The notes under the pieces were generated by a model, which was given only the letters and a program-made list of their open reading frames with translations, did no database searches and was not told where the DNA came from. From Streptomyces pseudovenezuelae (GTDB lineage: Bacteria; Actinomycetota; Actinomycetes; Streptomycetales; Streptomycetaceae), in contig NZ_KQ948144.1 of the NCBI RefSeq assembly GCF_001513955.1, forward strand, positions 985,203 to 1,049,202: a stretch of 64,000 nt of DNA. Reading direction: 5' to 3'. This document shows positions 52,225 to 61,410 of this stretch, piece by piece. Every line of letters starts with the position of its first letter. The first letter of the stretch is position 1. The translations under genes were made by a program, and so were the position numbers.

Positions 52225-52758
52225 GGGGCTCCCTGGACTGGACACGCGCGCGGTGGGACGGCCCGACGGTACCGGGCACAGGGAAAACGTCTTGGGGTGG
52301 GGCGGGGGTTCCGTGTAGACCGGGGGCGTTGTGGTTGGGTGCGGGTTCGGTGGGGGTGGGCGTTTGCGCAGTTCCCCGCGCCCCTGTATGTGCCTGCGGC
52401 GGCCCGCTTCGGCTTCGGTGGGGGCGGGTGCAGCGCGTGCGGGGGTGTTGTGGGTCGGGGCCGGGGTGGGGGGTGTCCGTCCTCGGTCCGGCGGTGGCTG
52501 TGCCTTGGGATGTGCTCGGCAACGGACGCCGGCCGCTGCGGGCGGACACCCCGCACCCCGGCCCCTGCGCGCCGTACGCGGCCACCTGCCTGTTGCGGCG
52601 CAGGGCCACTGCAACCCCCTAGGGGCGCGGGGAACTGCGCGACCGGCCACAACGGACCCGCACCCGCCCGACCATCGGACCCGGCACCCCACCAGGCGCC
52701 CGGCCACCGACACCCCGCTCCCCGAACCCCGTGACCCGTCCCGACATCACCAGAGACA
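52225..52758. other. Gene-free region with repeat-element ends
   Basis: Over 530 bases without a supported gene. It contains the inverted-repeat element at 52366-52640 and G-rich then C-rich flanks whose open frames are artefacts of composition. The right 100 bases should hold the promoter of the AfsR-like gene. Confidence 0.6.
52366..52640. repeat. 275-bp element with perfect 20-bp inverted ends
   Basis: GCGCAGTTCCCCGCGCCCCT at 52366-52385 is the exact reverse complement of AGGGGCGCGGGGAACTGCGC at 52621-52640. These ends are a familiar intergenic repeat in Streptomyces. The interior codes for nothing recognisable. It may be a MITE or two copies of a small palindromic repeat in opposite directions. 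Confidence 0.75.
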
Positions 52759-55700
52759 ATGGACCCCGTGCGCTATCGCATCCTCGGCACCACGCAAGCA
52801 CTCCGCTCCGACGGTACGACCGTCCCGGTCGGCGGGACGCGCCTGCGTGCGTTGCTGACCGTGCTCGCTCTGCGGCCCGGCCGGACCGTCCCGGTGAGCC
52901 TCCTGGTGGACGAGGTGTGGGACGGCGACCCGCCGGCCGACGCGACGGGCGCGGTGCAGGCGCTGGTGGGGCGGCTGCGGCGGGCGATCGGCGCGGACTC
53001 GGTGGCGTCCGTGGACGGCGGTTACCGGCTGGCGGCCGCGCCGGACGACATCGACCTGCACCGTTTCGAGCGGCTCGCCGGTGACGGCATGCGGGCGCTG
53101 GCCGACGGCGACCCCGCGAAGGCGGCCGTGGTCCTGGACGACGCCCTCGCCCTGTGGCGGGGTCCGGCGCTGGCTGATCTGCCCGACCGCACGGCCGAGT
53201 CGGCCCGCGCCGAGGCCCGCCGACTGGACGCCCTGCGCGCCCGGCACACCGCCGCCCTCGCCCTCGGCCAGGCCGACCAGGCTCTCCCCGAACTGACCGC
53301 CCTGTGCGACACCCACCCCCTCGACGAACCCCTCCAGTGCCTCCGTCTGCGCGCCCTGCGCGACACGGGCCGCACGGCGGAGGCACTGGCTGCCTACGAG
53401 TCCGTGCGGCAGCTGCTCGCGGACCGGCTGGGAGCCGACCCGGGTGTCGAACTGCGGGCGCTGCACGGGGAGTTGCTGAGACCGGAGCCGTCCCGCCGGG
53501 GGAGGGGGACCGGTGGTCCCCGCGAGCAGGCCCCGGCCGAGCAGGTTTCCTCGGCGGAGGGGGCCGTGGCGACCGCGCCCTCGCCCGTCGGCAACCTCCG
53601 TGCCCGGCTCACCTCCTTCGTCGGCCGGGAGGCCGACATCGATGCCATCCGGGGCGACCTCGCGACCGCGCGGCTGGTCACGCTGCTCGGGCCGGGCGGG
53701 GCCGGCAAGACGCGGCTCTCGCAGGAGGCCGCCGAGGCGGTGGGGGACGTGGTGCGGGACGGGGTGTGGCTGGCGGAGCTCGCGCCGGTCGACGATCCGG
53801 ACGCCGTGCCCGAGGCCGTGCTCACCGCCGTCGGCGCCCGCGAGACCGTGCTGTACGGCGCCGGTGCCGAGGCGATGCGCGCCGCGGGCAGCGAGCGGCT
53901 CGACGACCCGGTCGAGCGGCTCGCCGAGCACTGCGGCCGGCGCAGCATGCTGCTGATCCTCGACAACTGCGAGCACGTGGTCGACGCGGCCGCCCGGCTG
54001 GCGCAGCGGCTCCTGGAGCGCTGCCCGGGGCTGACCGTCCTGGCCACCAGTCGTGAACCCCTCGGCGTACCGGGCGAGTTGCTGCGGCCCGTGGAGCCCC
54101 TGCCCGAGCCGGTCGCGCTGCGGCTGCTCGCCGACCGGGGGGCCGCCGCCCGGCCCGGTTTCCGGGTCGACGCCGACGAGGAGACCGCGGCGGCCTGCGC
54201 CGAGATCTGCCGGCGCCTCGACGGGCTGCCCCTGGGAATCGAGCTGGCCGCCGCCCGGCTAAGGATGCTGACCCCTCGTCAGATCGCCGACCGGCTCGAC
54301 GACCGGTTCCGGCTGCTCACCTCGGGCAGCCGTACCGTCCTGCCCCGCCAGCAGACCCTCCGGGCCGTCGTCGACTGGTCCTGGGACCTGCTCGACGCGG
54401 AGGAGCGGGACGTCCTGCGGCGGCTGTCGGTGTTCGCCGGCGGCTGCGACCTGGCCGCCGCCGAGGCGGTGTGCGGCCCCGCCGCGCTGGACGCGCTCGG
54501 TTCGCTCGTCGACAAGTCCCTGGTCGTGGCGGCTCCTTCGGGGGACGGCGAGATGCGCTACCGGCTCCTGGAGACCGTCGCCGAATACGCCGGTGAGCGC
54601 CTCGACGAGAGCGACGGCGCCCGCGCCGACGCCGAGCGCGCGCATCTGACGTACTACCGCGAACTCGCCCGCGTCACCGACCCCTTGCTGCGCGGCTCCG
54701 GCCAACTCGCCGCCATCGAGCGTCTGGAGCGTGAGTACGAGAACCTGCGCACCGCGCTGCGCCGGGCCGTGGCCGACCGGGACGAGCAGGAAGGGCTGTG
54801 CCTGGTGCTGTCGCTGGCCTGGTACTGGCAGATGCGCGACCTGCGCATCGAGGCCCGCAACTGGTCCCGCGAGGTGCAGGCCCTCGGCCCCGACCCCTTC
54901 ACCGAGCCGGTGCGCCCGGCCGCGCCGGTGTGGGAGCGGTGCACGGACACCCCGCCGCCGTGGGCCGGGGAGGTGCTGGCGGAGGCCCGGCGTGGTGCTC
55001 ACCTCGTCCATCTCGCCTGCATGGACACCGAGTTGGACGCCTGGCAGAACCAGCACGCGCAGGCCAAGCTGCGGTCCATCGCCGCCACCTACGAGCCCGG
55101 CATGGCGCAGACCTGCCGGATGCCCGGCTCGCTGTGGTTCTTCGCCATCATGCTCACCGGGGACATGGACCGGCTGCGCAAGGTGATCCAGGCCACCGTC
55201 GACACCTGCCGGACGACCCCCGGCTACGACTGGGAGCTGGCCGCCGCCCTCCAGTGGCGCGCCAACCTGCTCGCCAACCGCTCCGACTGGGCCGGCGACG
55301 CCATCCAGGACGCCGAGGAGTCGCTGGCGATCTACGAGCGGCTCGGTGATGTGTGGGGCACCGCCGAGGCGCTCTCCGCGCGCGCCGAGGCCCATGAGCG
55401 CAAGGGCGAGTGGCGGGCGGCCGCCGACGACTACGAGCAGGCGATCGCGCGGGCCGAACAGCTCGGTGCCCGCGCCCAGAAGTCCGTGCTGCACGCCCGT
55501 CTCGGCAGCGTGCTGCTGGAGACCGGGGAGGCCGAGCGCGGCGAACTCCTGCTGCGCTCGGTGATCGCCGACCAGGACGGCGCCCGCAACGAGGCGATGC
55601 CCGCCTCCCGGATGTTCCTCGCCGGCCGACTCGGCATGACCGGCCGCATCCCCGAGGCGCGTGAGCAACTGCGGCTGCTGCGCCAGCAGTTCGGCATCGC

Positions 55701-56103
55701 CCACTTCGTCATCTTCGACGCCTTCATCCTCGGCTCGGAAGCCTGGCTGGAGGCGATGGACGGCTGCTACGAGGAGTGCCTGAGGCTGACCCGCAGGGCG
55801 CTGGAGAAGTCCGAGGACCCGCTGGCCCTGACCATCGCCCCCCATATGCGCACCATGTACCTGCGCACCGCGGCGCTCGCCCTCGCCGGGTTCGACGGCG
55901 GGGCCCGGGCCCGGGACGGCGTCCGCTGTCTCGCCGCCGGGGACGCGCTGCTGCCCGCCGGCCATGCCCCGACCAGTGTCGAGCGCGAGGTGCGGGCCAG
56001 TGCCGAGCGGGCGCTGCGCGCGGTGCTCGGTGACGCGGCCTACGCGTCGGCGTACGCGGAGGGCGGCGGCCTCTCCCCGGAGGAGGCCGCCGCCCTGGTG
56101 TGA
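52759..56103 (+). CDS. AfsR/SARP-like regulator with STAND ATPase and TPR-like region
   Basis: A 1114-residue regulator. Residues 1-95 form an OmpR-like winged helix (LRALLTVLALRPGRTVPVSL), about 97-245 a bacterial transcriptional activation domain (DLHRFERLAGDGMRAL). A STAND/NB-ARC ATPase has Walker A GPGGAGKT (311-318) and Walker B LLILDN (398-403), with GLPLGIELAAARLRML later. About 600-1110 is helical and TPR-like. Relatives activate antibiotic clusters. Beyond the BTAD part, the Ala-rich linker 246-280 is low complexity. It is convergent with a DrrAB-type exporter, a plausible but unproven target. Confidence 0.92.
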   Translation: MDPVRYRILGTTQALRSDGTTVPVGGTRLRALLTVLALRPGRTVPVSLLVDEVWDGDPPADATGAVQALVGRLRRAIGADSVASVDGGYRLAAAPDDIDLHRFERLAGDGMRALADGDPAKAAVVLDDALALWRGPALADLPDRTAESARAEARRLDALRARHTAALALGQADQALPELTALCDTHPLDEPLQCLRLRALRDTGRTAEALAAYESVRQLLADRLGADPGVELRALHGELLRPEPSRRGRGTGGPREQAPAEQVSSAEGAVATAPSPVGNLRARLTSFVGREADIDAIRGDLATARLVTLLGPGGAGKTRLSQEAAEAVGDVVRDGVWLAELAPVDDPDAVPEAVLTAVGARETVLYGAGAEAMRAAGSERLDDPVERLAEHCGRRSMLLILDNCEHVVDAAARLAQRLLERCPGLTVLATSREPLGVPGELLRPVEPLPEPVALRLLADRGAAARPGFRVDADEETAAACAEICRRLDGLPLGIELAAARLRMLTPRQIADRLDDRFRLLTSGSRTVLPRQQTLRAVVDWSWDLLDAEERDVLRRLSVFAGGCDLAAAEAVCGPAALDALGSLVDKSLVVAAPSGDGEMRYRLLETVAEYAGERLDESDGARADAERAHLTYYRELARVTDPLLRGSGQLAAIERLEREYENLRTALRRAVADRDEQEGLCLVLSLAWYWQMRDLRIEARNWSREVQALGPDPFTEPVRPAAPVWERCTDTPPPWAGEVLAEARRGAHLVHLACMDTELDAWQNQHAQAKLRSIAATYEPGMAQTCRMPGSLWFFAIMLTGDMDRLRKVIQATVDTCRTTPGYDWELAAALQWRANLLANRSDWAGDAIQDAEESLAIYERLGDVWGTAEALSARAEAHERKGEWRAAADDYEQAIARAEQLGARAQKSVLHARLGSVLLETGEAERGELLLRSVIADQDGARNEAMPASRMFLAGRLGMTGRIPEAREQLRLLRQQFGIAHFVIFDAFILGSEAWLEAMDGCYEECLRLTRRALEKSEDPLALTIAPHMRTMYLRTAALALAGFDGGARARDGVRCLAAGDALLPAGHAPTSVEREVRASAERALRAVLGDAAYASAYAEGGGLSPEEAAALV

Positions 56104-56133
56104 CGCGCACCGACGCCTGGGGGACCGGGCCGG

Positions 56134-56961
56134 TCAGTTCTTCGTGCGGAACTTGTGGATGGCGTACGGCGCCGCCACCGCCGTGATCGCCGCCGACCAG
56201 CCGAGCGTGACCCACAGGTCGTGCGCGACCGGGCCGCCCACCATCAGTCCGCGGGCCGCGTCGGCGAGCGTGGACAGCGGGTTGTAGTCGGTGAAGTGCT
56301 GGAGCCAGCCCGGCATCGAGTTCGTCGGCGCGAAGATCGACGAGCCGAACTGGAGCGGGAACAGCACCAGGAAGCCCATTGCCTGCACGGACTGCGCGTT
56401 CTTCAGGATCACGCCGAGGGTGAGGAACACCCACATGATCGACGAGGCGAACACGGCGGACAGGCCCACCGCCGCGAACAGCCCGGCCCAGTGGTTGATG
56501 TCGAAGCCGACCAGGACGGCGACGATCATCAGCACGGTGGTCGCGAACAGCATCCGCAGCAGTTCCACCGAGATCTTCGCGAACAGCACCGAGCCGCGCC
56601 CGATCGGCAGGGAGCGGAAGCGGTCCATGACACCGGAGTTGAAGTCCTGGCTGAAGCCGGTGCCGACGCCCTGGGACAGGGTCATGCTCATCATCGCGAT
56701 CATGCCCGGGATGACGTACTGGACGTATCCGTCCTGCCCGCCGCCCAGGGCCTGCCCGATCGAGCCGCCGAAGACGTAGACGAACAGCAGGGTGAAGACG
56801 ACCGGCATCAGGATGGCGTCGAACATCGACTCCGGGTCCTGCCGGATCCACAGCAGGTTGCGGCGGACGAGGGCGCCGGTGTGCCGGAGGTGCCCGCGCA
56901 GCGGGATCCGGGCGTCTGCGTCGACGGTGGTGGCGGTGGCGGTTGCGGTTGCGGCGCTCAT
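56134..56961 (-). CDS. DrrB-like ABC exporter permease
   Basis: A 275-residue ABC-2 permease with six helices. It shows LFVYVFGGSIGQALGG, VIPGMIAMMSMTLSQGVGTG and MDRFRSLPIGRGSVLFAKI, the family consensus around the cytoplasmic loop. The start MSAATATATATTVDADARIP is a low-complexity tail. ATG 56961 overlaps the stop of the ATP-binding gene as ATGA, so the two are translated together. The pair probably exports a drug or natural product. Confidence 0.94.
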   Translation of the reverse strand: MSAATATATATTVDADARIPLRGHLRHTGALVRRNLLWIRQDPESMFDAILMPVVFTLLFVYVFGGSIGQALGGGQDGYVQYVIPGMIAMMSMTLSQGVGTGFSQDFNSGVMDRFRSLPIGRGSVLFAKISVELLRMLFATTVLMIVAVLVGFDINHWAGLFAAVGLSAVFASSIMWVFLTLGVILKNAQSVQAMGFLVLFPLQFGSSIFAPTNSMPGWLQHFTDYNPLSTLADAARGLMVGGPVAHDLWVTLGWSAAITAVAAPYAIHKFRTKN

Positions 56962-57983
56962 ACGGCGACCTCCTCGCGGGTGTCGGTGGGGACGGCGTCC
57001 TGCGGGGCACTGGCGCGGTGGCCGGTGAGGGACAGGAAGACCTCGTCCAGGCTGGGCAGTTCGGTGGTGATGGAGGAGAGCGTGATGCCGCGCGCGGTGA
57101 CTGCGCCGACCACGGCGGTCAGCTGCTCGTCGCTGAGGATCGGGACGATGACGGTGCCGCTCTCGGTGTCCACGGTGGAGGTGGCGAGCCCGGTGATGCC
57201 GAGCTCGTCGATCCACCCGGCGAGCGGCTGCAGCTGCAGCGGATCCACGGGCCGTACCCGCAGCGAGCGTCCGCCGACCTTCGCCTTGAGCTCCTCGATG
57301 GCGCCGTCGGCGATGACCTTGCCGTGGTCCACGACGGTCAGCTCGGAGGCGAGCTGCTCGGCCTCCTCCATGTACTGGGTGGTCAGCAGGACGGTGACGC
57401 CCCCCCCGACCATCCGCTTGACCTCGTCCCACACCTCGTTGCGGGTGCGGGGGTCGAGACCGGTGGTGGGCTCGTCCAGGAAGAGCACCTGGGGCCGTCC
57501 GATCATCGAGGCGGCGAGGTCGAGCCGGCGCCGCATACCACCTGAGTAGGTGCTCGCGGGCCGCTTGGCGGCATCCGTCAGAGAGAACCGCTCCAGCAGC
57601 TCGTCGGCCCGGGTGCGGGCCTCCTTGCGGGGCAGGTCGAGCAGCCGCCCGATCATGTACAGGTTCTCCCAGCCCGGCAGCTTCTCGTCCACCGAGGCGT
57701 ACTGCCCGGTGAGCCCGATCACCCGTCGCAGCTGCCGGGGCTGGCGCACCGCGTCGTAACCGGCGACGGTGGCCTGCCCGGCGTCCGGGGACAGGAGGGT
57801 GGAGAGAATGCGTACGAGGGTGGTCTTGCCGGCGCCGTTCGGCCCGAGCACACCCATCACGGTGCCCTCGCGCACATCCAGGTCGACGCCGTCCAGCGCC
57901 TTGGTCTCGCCGTAGTGCTTGACCAGCCCCCGCACGGAAACGGCGGAGTCCCCGCTCTGGGGGTTCTTGTCGATTCGCGTCAT
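56958..57983 (-). CDS. DrrA-like ABC exporter ATP-binding protein
   Basis: A 341-residue ATPase for the DrrB-like permease. Walker A is GPNGAGKTT, the Q-loop is in GLTGQYASVDEKL, the signature is TYSGGMRRRLDLAASMIG, and Walker B is VLFLDEPTTGLDPRTRNEVW. The C-terminal domain, with ITTELPSLDEVFLSLTGHRA, matches daunorubicin-resistance proteins. ATG 57983 is the start. No resistance-conferring substrate can be inferred beyond the DrrAB class. Confidence 0.95.
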   Translation of the reverse strand: MTRIDKNPQSGDSAVSVRGLVKHYGETKALDGVDLDVREGTVMGVLGPNGAGKTTLVRILSTLLSPDAGQATVAGYDAVRQPRQLRRVIGLTGQYASVDEKLPGWENLYMIGRLLDLPRKEARTRADELLERFSLTDAAKRPASTYSGGMRRRLDLAASMIGRPQVLFLDEPTTGLDPRTRNEVWDEVKRMVGGGVTVLLTTQYMEEAEQLASELTVVDHGKVIADGAIEELKAKVGGRSLRVRPVDPLQLQPLAGWIDELGITGLATSTVDTESGTVIVPILSDEQLTAVVGAVTARGITLSSITTELPSLDEVFLSLTGHRASAPQDAVPTDTREEVAV

Positions 57984-58064
57984 ACCGAGGACAGTGCCAG
58001 CCCCCACCGACAAACCACCGACAGGTCGCCTACAGGGGACCGCGGGCCGCCGACAGACCCGGAA

Positions 58065-58096
58065 AAGGGGCGCCCGGCATGCACCGGGCGCCCCTT
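58065..58096 (-). terminator. Intrinsic terminator of the DHA1 exporter gene
   Basis: A perfect 13-base stem, AAGGGGCGCCCGG at 58065-58077 and CCGGGCGCCCCTT at 58084-58096, with a six-base loop. On the leftward strand it is followed by CCCCTTTTCC, giving a short U-tract. It lies 17 bases past the MFS stop codon. Confidence 0.85.
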
Positions 58097-58112
58097 CTCG
58101 TCGTACGACCGC

Positions 58113-59333
58113 TCAGTACCGCACGGCCTCGGCGTGTTCCGGAACATGGGCCGCGACCACACGCTCCCGCCCGGGCGACACCGCCGCGCGCCGCCGGTCC
58201 ACGACCGTGGCCACCGCGGCGACGCCGAGGCCGAGGACGGCCAGGGCGGCGCCTGTGAGGGCCGGGGAGGTCGCGCCGAGGCCCGCGGCCAGGGCGAGGC
58301 CGCCGATCCAGGCGCCGCCGGCGTTGGCCAGGTTGAAGGCGGCCTGGTTGGCGGAGGAGGCCAGGGAGGGGGCGGCCTGCGCCTTCTCCATGACCATCAG
58401 CTGGAGCGGGGAGCCGGTGACGAAGGCCGCCGTGCCCAGCAGGACCACCGCGACCGCCGCGCTCCACTGCGCGGACATCAGCACCGGGAACAGCGCCAGG
58501 ACCACGACCAGCGAGGTCAGGCCGCCGAACAGGGTGCCGCGCAGCGAGTGGTCGGCGAGGCGTCCGCCGAGCAGGTTGCCGGCCGTGGCGCCCACGCCGA
58601 ACAGGGCGAGCAGCAGGGTCACGCTGGAGTCGGCGTAGCCGGCCGAGTCCGTGAGCATCGGCGTGATGTAGCTGTACGCGGAGAACAGCGCGCCGAAGCC
58701 GGCGACCGTGGTGCCGAGGGCGAGCCAGACGGGCACGGACTTGAGCGCGACCAGTTCGCGGCGCAGGCCCACCGCCGGGGCGTGCGCGTGGTCGTGCGGG
58801 ATGAGCAGGGCCAGGGAGGCTATCGCCGCCAGGCCGATCGCGCTGACACCGAGGAAGGTCGCCCGCCAGCCCAGGTGCTGGCCCATGAGGGTGGCGACGG
58901 GCACGCCCGCGATGTTGGCGAGGGTCAGACCGAGGAACATCAGGGACACCGAGCGGGCCTTGCGCTCCGGCGCCACCATGCCGGTGGCGACGACCGCGCC
59001 CACCCCGAAGAAGGCACCGTGCGGCAGCCCGCTCAGGAAGCGGGCCGCGAGCAGCCAGTGCTCGTCGGGAGCGAGGGCGGAGAGCGCGTTGCCGGCCACG
59101 AACAGTCCCATCAGGCCGATGAGGACCTTGCGACGGGACATCCGGGCGGTGACCGCGGCGAGCAGCGGGGCGCCGATCACCACGCCCAGCGCGTACGCGG
59201 AGACCAGGTGGCCGGCGGTCGGGATCGAGATGCCCAGGTCGTCCGCGACATCGGGCAGCAGGCCCATCATCACGAATTCGGTGGTGCCGAGACCAAAAGC
59301 GCCGACGGCCAGTGCGAGCAGGGCCAAGGGCAT
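58113..59333 (-). CDS. DHA1-type MFS exporter
   Basis: A 406-residue, 12-helix transporter of the AraJ/Cmx-like group. It begins PLALLALAVGAFGLGTTEFV, and carries GLLPDVADDLGISIPTAGHLVSAYA as the group's opening, with the MFS loop TARMSRRKVLIGLMGLF. Family members expel chloramphenicol, sugars or other compounds. It ends at a clear intrinsic terminator. No regulator gene is adjacent; a palindromic promoter site is not evident upstream. Confidence 0.93.
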   Translation of the reverse strand: MPLALLALAVGAFGLGTTEFVMMGLLPDVADDLGISIPTAGHLVSAYALGVVIGAPLLAAVTARMSRRKVLIGLMGLFVAGNALSALAPDEHWLLAARFLSGLPHGAFFGVGAVVATGMVAPERKARSVSLMFLGLTLANIAGVPVATLMGQHLGWRATFLGVSAIGLAAIASLALLIPHDHAHAPAVGLRRELVALKSVPVWLALGTTVAGFGALFSAYSYITPMLTDSAGYADSSVTLLLALFGVGATAGNLLGGRLADHSLRGTLFGGLTSLVVVLALFPVLMSAQWSAAVAVVLLGTAAFVTGSPLQLMVMEKAQAAPSLASSANQAAFNLANAGGAWIGGLALAAGLGATSPALTGAALAVLGLGVAAVATVVDRRRAAVSPGRERVVAAHVPEHAEAVRY

Positions 59334-59434
59334 GAAGAGCCGAGCCTTTCAGGGGAGAGCGGAGTTCCGTACGAGTTTATGTTCAAGTACGGAACAAACC
59401 CGCCAGGGCCCGGTATTCCAAGGGCTGCCCTGGG

Positions 59435-60487
59435 CTACGAGGAGGTGGTGAGGCTCACTCGGGCCGCCACCGGCAGATGGTCGCTGCCGGTCTCGGGCAG
59501 CGTCCACGAACTCACCGGCTCCACGCCCTGCACCATGATCTGGTCGATCCGGGCCATCGGGAACGACGCCGGCCAGCTGAACCCGAACCCACTGCCCGCC
59601 GCGCCCTGCGTGGAGCGCATCTGGGAGGTGACGGCGTTGAGCGCGCGGTCGTTCATCGTGCCGTTGAGGTCGCCGAGCAGAACCTTGCGGGGGAGCTTCT
59701 CGTCGGCGATGGCCTCACCCAGCGCGTCGGCGCTCTTGTCGCGCTGCCGGGCGGTGAAACCCGCCTCCATCTTCACCCGGACGGACGGCAGATGGGCCAC
59801 GTAGACGGCGACCGGGGCGTCCGGGGCGGCCACCGTGGCCCGCATGGCCCGGGTCCAGCCCAGCTTGATGTCGACGGCCCGCACACCGGTCAGCGGGTAC
59901 TTGCTCCACAGCCCGACGGTGCCCTCGACCGCGTGGTACCTGTACGTCGACGCCAGCGCCTTCTCGTACACCGGCACCGCCGAGACGGTCAGCTCCTCCA
60001 GGGCCACCACGTCCGCGCCGGAGGCGGCCACGTCCCGGGCGGTGCCGGAAGGGTCGGCGTTGTCGGCGTTGACGTTGTGGGTGGCCACCGTGAGGTCGCC
60101 GCCGGTGGCGGCGGACTTGTCGGAGAGCAGCCCACCGAAGAGGTTCAGCCACACGACCGCCGGGAGCAGCGCCGCGATCAGCGCGGTCGCGGACCGGCGC
60201 AGGAAGCCGAGCAGGAGCAGCACCGGCACGAACAGGCCGAGCCAGGGCAGGAAGGTCTCCGTGAGGCTGCCGAGGTTGCCCACCGCGTTCGGGATCTGCG
60301 CGTGCAGCAGCATCACCAGGGCGACGATCACCGAGAGGGCGGCGAGCACGGCACCGCGGCGCCAGATGCGGCGGTCGCCGCGCCAGCCGGAGAGCGGGCG
60401 GCCGAGCAGACGCCGGAGCCGGTCTCTGCGGCGCTCGGGTCCCGAACCGCCGTCCGCCGTCTCCGTCACGTATGCCTGCTGCGCCAT
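59435..60487 (-). CDS. Membrane-anchored endonuclease/exonuclease/phosphatase family protein
   Basis: A 350-residue protein. Three hydrophobic helices occupy about residues 45-120 (AVLAALSVIVALVMLLHAQI, FLPWLGLFVPVLLLLGFLRR, ATALIAALLPAVVWLNLFGG). An outside EEP domain follows, with VATHNVNADN, VVALEELTV, KVLLGDLNGTMND and ETGSDHLPVAARV carrying the usual Asn, Glu, Asp and His. It may cleave phosphodiesters of lipids or nucleic acid outside the cell. ATG 60487 starts MAQQAYVTETADGGSGP. Confidence 0.9.
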   Translation of the reverse strand: MAQQAYVTETADGGSGPERRRDRLRRLLGRPLSGWRGDRRIWRRGAVLAALSVIVALVMLLHAQIPNAVGNLGSLTETFLPWLGLFVPVLLLLGFLRRSATALIAALLPAVVWLNLFGGLLSDKSAATGGDLTVATHNVNADNADPSGTARDVAASGADVVALEELTVSAVPVYEKALASTYRYHAVEGTVGLWSKYPLTGVRAVDIKLGWTRAMRATVAAPDAPVAVYVAHLPSVRVKMEAGFTARQRDKSADALGEAIADEKLPRKVLLGDLNGTMNDRALNAVTSQMRSTQGAAGSGFGFSWPASFPMARIDQIMVQGVEPVSSWTLPETGSDHLPVAARVSLTTSS

Positions 60488-60683
60488 ACCGTCGCCTCAC
60501 TACCTGCCGTGCACACCGTTCGCCCCGTTGCCGCGGGGCGTCAGAACCCCGTACGACCCTAGGGGATGATCGGCTTCCACCTCGTCGTCCCATGACGACC
60601 GTACGGGGGCGATGACGTACAAGTCGGCTTCCCGAGTTCCCCGTCGAGGTGGGGAAAGCGCCCTCTGTGACGAAACGCGCACA

Positions 60684-61307
60684 CTAGGAACTGACGGGGC
60701 GTAGGCCTTCGAGGACGGTGTCGACGATCTGTTCGGACAGGCCCTGGGGCAGGGCGGCGTTGGGCTGCATGATGGTGCGGAACAGCATGGGTCCGATGAA
60801 CAGGTCGTTGACCAGCTCGACGTCGATGTCCGTGCGGAGTTCGCCGTTGGCCTGTCCCCGGCGCAGGATGGCGACCTGCTTGCTGCGTCGGGGGGCGATG
60901 ACGATCGCGTGGTACGCGTCCCAGACCTTCGGGCTGCTCTTCATCTGGGCGAAGACACTGTGCAGCAGCGCCGAGGACCGGGTCATCAGCCCGCGCTGGC
61001 GCAACTGCTCCAGCAGCGACACGAGATCGTCACGCATCGAGGTGCCGGGCAGTTCGGCGTCCGGGGGCTCGGCGGTGCGCACGACGTCGACGAAGAGCTC
61101 CTCCTTGCCGTTCCAGCGGCGGTAGATGGTGGCCTTGCCGACACCCGCGGTCCGGGCGATGCGCTCGATGGACAGCTCGGCGAGCGGCACGCCGTCCTCC
61201 AGCAGCTTGATGACGGCCTCGACGATGGACCGCTCCACAGCCTCGCTCCGGGGCCGGCCCCGTACGGCCCCCGGCTGCCTGGACTGACTTTCGGCGAGGC
61301 CGCTCAC
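60684..61307 (-). CDS. TetR-family regulator of the adjacent exporter
   Basis: A 207-residue repressor-like protein. The helix-turn-helix is ELSIERIARTAGVGKATIYR with RRWNGKEELF after it; the C-terminal part belongs to TetR_C_11 or a similar group (LLEQLRQRGLMTRSSALLHS). GTG 61307 follows AGAGAGGA at good spacing; earlier in-frame starts have no site. It lies 103 bases downstream of the DHA2 exporter on the same strand and probably represses it and itself at the palindrome at 63020. Confidence 0.9.
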   Translation of the reverse strand: MSGLAESQSRQPGAVRGRPRSEAVERSIVEAVIKLLEDGVPLAELSIERIARTAGVGKATIYRRWNGKEELFVDVVRTAEPPDAELPGTSMRDDLVSLLEQLRQRGLMTRSSALLHSVFAQMKSSPKVWDAYHAIVIAPRRSKQVAILRRGQANGELRTDIDVELVNDLFIGPMLFRTIMQPNAALPQGLSEQIVDTVLEGLRPVSS

Positions 61308-61410
61308 GTCGCTGGGTCCTCTCTGTGTGACGGGCTGATCATCATCCCTGACTCCGCGGCGGTGCGGGAAGGCGGTGTCCGGCCTCGCCGGCCGGACACC
61401 GCCCGCCGGC

